A stretch of 64,000 bases of DNA from Streptomyces albidoflavus (GTDB taxonomy: Bacteria > Actinomycetota > Actinomycetes > Streptomycetales > Streptomycetaceae). Shown here one piece after another: positions 61,346 to 64,000 of the stretch; the first letter of the stretch is position 1, and each line of letters starts with the position of its first letter. The notes below the pieces were generated by a model. The model did no database searches and was not told the origin of the DNA. It worked only from the letters and a program-made list of their open reading frames with translations. The position numbers were made by a program, and so were the translations under genes. The stretch covers positions 62,001 through 126,000 of the forward strand of contig NZ_JOII01000007.1 of the NCBI RefSeq assembly GCF_000719955.1. Direction: 5' to 3'.

Positions 61346-62110
61346 TCAGGCGGCGGCACCCCCGTCCACCACGAGGTCCGCCCCGACCACCGAGGCGGCC
61401 TCCGGTGAAGCCAGGTACAGGACCGCCGCCGCGATCTCGGCGGTGGTGGAGACGCGTCCCAGCGGGGAGTCCTTCCTCATGCGGGTGGCGCGGGCAGCGT
61501 CGTTCTCGCCGGGGAGCAGGGACATGGAGGTGGCGGACGGCCCCGGGCTCACGGCGTTGACGCGGACCCCGTCGGCGATGTGGTCCAGGGCGGCGGCGCG
61601 GGTCAGCGCGGAGACGGCCGCCTTGGTGGCGATGTACCCGGCCAGTCCGGGGACGCGGCGGTGGGCGCCGAGGTTGGAGGCGAGGTTGACGATGGCGCCG
61701 CCGGTGGGCTGCTCGCGCATCCGGGCGATCTCGGCCTGGAGGCTGAACAGCACGCCGGTGAGGTTGATGTCGACCAGGCTGCGCCAGTCCTCCTCCGGGA
61801 GGTCGGCCACCGGGGCGCCGCCCCGGAAGACGCCGGCGTTGTTGACGGCCACGTCGAGGCTGCCGAAGCGGGCGACGGTGCGGTCGACCAGCTCCCGGAC
61901 CTCCCCGGAGCGGGACACGTCGGCGGTGAACGCGGCCGCCGTGCCGCCTTCCTTCCCGATCAGGGCGACCGTCTCGTCCAGCGGTGCGGCGGTGCGCCCG
62001 GCGACGGCCACCGAGGCCCCCTCGGCGGCGAAGGCGAGCGCGACGGCCCGGCCGATGCCGGTGCCCGCGCCGGTGACGAGGACGGTCCTGCCCGTGAAGC
62101 GTGTGGTCAT
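61346..62110 (-). CDS. Short-chain dehydrogenase/reductase (SDR)
   Basis: A 254-residue classical SDR: cofactor loop VTGAGTGIGRAVALAF (about residues 12-27), D-x-S with AAAFTADVSRS, VNNAGVF, active-site S in VNLASNLGAH, and YIATKAAVSAL with the Tyr and Lys, then VNAVSPGP. GRTAAPLDE after the first strand suggests NADP preference. ATG 62110 follows GGGGGAG. The TetR gene lies upstream on the same strand; both promoters carry the same 14-bp site. Confidence 0.92.
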   Translation of the reverse strand: MTTRFTGRTVLVTGAGTGIGRAVALAFAAEGASVAVAGRTAAPLDETVALIGKEGGTAAAFTADVSRSGEVRELVDRTVARFGSLDVAVNNAGVFRGGAPVADLPEEDWRSLVDINLTGVLFSLQAEIARMREQPTGGAIVNLASNLGAHRRVPGLAGYIATKAAVSALTRAAALDHIADGVRVNAVSPGPSATSMSLLPGENDAARATRMRKDSPLGRVSTTAEIAAAVLYLASPEAASVVGADLVVDGGAAA

Positions 62111-62132
62111 GATGACTACTCCCCCTGTTTTT

Positions 62133-62146
62133 TTGACCGATCGTTC
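62133..62146. promoter_or_regulatory. TetR operator before the SDR gene
   Basis: TTGACCGATCGTTC lies 23 nt before the SDR start. Its 14 bases are identical, on the opposite strand, to the site before the TetR gene (62799-62812). The centre CGATCG is palindromic. Confidence 0.75.
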
Positions 62147-62166
62147 CATTAAGTGGCCAGAAGCAA

Positions 62167-62187
62167 GCCCCCGCACGACGGGGGGGC
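62167..62187 (-). terminator. Short hairpin after the TetR gene
   Basis: GCCCCCG and CGGGGGG C-type arms surround CACGA, 5 bp beyond the tetR stop on the minus strand. Confidence 0.5.
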
Positions 62188-62191
62188 ACGT

Positions 62192-62776
62192 TCAGTCCAG
62201 CAGTTGCAGCGCCTGCTCGGCGGCGTCCCGCACCCGGCCCGGCTCGTCCGACGCCTTGCCGACCACCCGCAGCCCCTGCATCAGCACCAGCAGCATCCGG
62301 GCGAGGGCCCGCGGGTCGCGGCCGGCGGGCAGCTCCCCCTGGGCCTGGGCCCGGACCAGGGCCGAGTGCAGCAGGGTCTCGATGTGGGACCAGCTCGCCT
62401 CGACCCGGCGGGCGGCCGCGGGGTCCCGCGTGCCCAGTTCGGCGGCGGTGTTGGTGACGAAGCACCCGTCGGCGCGGTGCTCGCCGGAACCGGCCTCGGC
62501 CGCGAACCGCCGCACCACCGCGCGTACGGCCGGCAGCGCGGGGCCCGGCCCGGACAGCTCTCCCAGCAGGCCCGGGTCCCGGTTCTCGTTGTACCGGTCC
62601 AGAGCCTTCAGATACAGCTCGTGCTTGTTGCCGAAGGTGGCGTAGATGCTGGCGCGCCCGATGCCGAGGTGGCCGACGAGGTCCGCCATCGAGGTCGCCT
62701 CGTAGCCCTGGCGCCAGAACAGCTCAAGGGCTGACTGGAGGGCGGCGTCCGGGTCGAATTCCTTGGTTCTGGCCAC
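62192..62776 (-). CDS. TetR-family regulator of the SDR gene
   Basis: A 194-residue regulator: ALQSALELFWRQGYEATSMA, DLVGHLGIGRASIYATFGNK (helix-turn-helix, residues ~32-51), HELYLKALDRY, and the TetR_C domain with DGCFVTNTAAEL. This resembles regulators of oxidoreductase genes responsive to small electrophiles. It is encoded just upstream of the SDR gene, with identical operators at both promoters. Confidence 0.92.
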   Translation of the reverse strand: MARTKEFDPDAALQSALELFWRQGYEATSMADLVGHLGIGRASIYATFGNKHELYLKALDRYNENRDPGLLGELSGPGPALPAVRAVVRRFAAEAGSGEHRADGCFVTNTAAELGTRDPAAARRVEASWSHIETLLHSALVRAQAQGELPAGRDPRALARMLLVLMQGLRVVGKASDEPGRVRDAAEQALQLLD

Positions 62777-62798
62777 GTCGGGACCCTAGGAGATTCGA

Positions 62799-62812
62799 GA
62801 ACGATCGGTCAA
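62799..62812. promoter_or_regulatory. TetR operator before its own gene
   Basis: GAACGATCGGTCAA, read on the minus strand as TTGACC-GATCGTTC, coincides with a -35 (TTGACC) that has TAGGGT 18 bp further on. This indicates autorepression. Confidence 0.75.
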
Positions 62813-62928
62813 GTATCACCCGGGACGCACCGCGCCCGAAGGAGCTTCGAAGGCGCTGCGAAGGCGCTCCGGAGGCGCTCCGGAGGAACGGGGCACCGGC
62901 ATTTGAGGCCCGGTCGCGGACGAGTACC

Positions 62929-63123
62929 GTGGAAGACGTGGCAGAGCCGACAGCACCCCCCGCGCCCCACCTCACCACCACCGTGGAGAAGGGGCGCTTC
63001 TGTACCGCGCACTGCACCTGCGGGTGGCGGGGACCGGCGCGCAGAGCCCGGTCGAAGGCGCGGTCGGACGCCGAGGGGCACGTGACGTACGGGGACGGCC
63101 TGAGCCCCGTCGCGGCGGCCTGA
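62929..63123 (+). CDS. Small Cys-rich basic protein
   Basis: About 64 residues: VEKGRFCTAHCTCGWRGPAR then RARSKARSDAEGH. The C-x3-C-x-C-GW pattern with a later His looks like a small zinc-finger or rubredoxin-like knuckle. GTG 62929 or the in-frame GTG at 62938 may be the start. A conserved Streptomyces gene type without known function. The 150-bp gap before it carries the TetR operator and a short run of GAAGGCGCT-like repeats. Confidence 0.65.
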   Translation: MEDVAEPTAPPAPHLTTTVEKGRFCTAHCTCGWRGPARRARSKARSDAEGHVTYGDGLSPVAAA

Positions 63124-63139
63124 GCCCTGCGCTTCCGCT

Positions 63140-63910
<771 letters not shown>

Positions 63911-64000
63911 CGCGGTGCGGCCCCTTGTCTGCTCGCCTGCCGGCACACCTTCGCGTGTGCCTCTTCTGCCTTCGCAACCCCCGTGGTCCGAAGCGACGGT

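Overview
The window is high-GC actinobacterial DNA with strong third-position G/C bias and is almost certainly from a Streptomyces chromosome. The evidence is mycothiol chemistry (an MshD-type acetyltransferase and a DinB/DUF664 protein), three Scr1-type helix-turn-helix regulators with DUF397 partners, an ECF42 sigma factor, a SpoIIE-type phosphatase, rare TTA codons and the characteristic pst/ppk/pit/CsoR neighbourhood. It reads like a chromosomal core region with accessory genes inserted in it.

Layout. 0-6.4 kb: end of the arabinose genes (araA 3' part, araD), a secreted 5'-nucleotidase, mshD, and a TetR regulator divergent from an esterase. 6.5-8.6 kb: Scr1/DUF397 locus 1 with four tightly packed small genes. 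8.7-11 kb: a DUF1579 protein, then a DGPF (YCII-like) protein and its ECF42 sigma factor behind a promoter that fits the published ECF42 consensus. 11.1-14.5 kb: a YtrA-type GntR regulator with two paralogous permeases and one ATPase, translationally coupled, behind a clear operator. 14.5-14.9 kb: a ~380-bp imperfect palindromic element. 15.1-18.3 kb: ppk and a CHAD gene. 18.3-53.4 kb: a mosaic with VapBC, a frameshifted DUF1992 gene, several hydrolases, regulators and acetyl/phosphotransferases, a streptomycin-phosphotransferase-like gene, an ECF sigma operon with divergent promoters, Scr1/DUF397 locus 2 (partly decayed), a BTAD regulator, a PP2C phosphatase, a sortase-type surface protein with a vWA domain, gdhA, and Scr1/DUF397 locus 3. 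53.6-60.9 kb: Nudix gene, pstSCAB with a PHO box, pit + DUF47, and csoR with its operator. 61-64 kb: an SDR/TetR pair, a small Cys-rich protein and a PAP2 phosphatase.

How genes work together. The phosphate functions (ppk, CHAD, pstSCAB, pit/DUF47, nucleotidase) form a broken-up phosphate neighbourhood: ppk-CHAD and Nudix-pst, which I remember as near neighbours in S. coelicolor, are ~35 kb apart here. Many small transcription units have a regulator beside its target with a readable inverted-repeat operator between them (GntR, two TetR-divergent pairs, MarR, TetR/SDR, CsoR). The least understood part is the set of three Scr1 loci. They share an 8-bp promoter-region motif, and two of them carry a common ~50-residue domain that is free-standing in one and fused in the other.

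No tRNA, rRNA, CRISPR array, insertion sequence with transposase, prophage or recognisable biosynthetic gene cluster was seen. Start codons were chosen by eye from ribosome-binding sites and overlaps; family assignments come from recognition of motifs, not from database searches.
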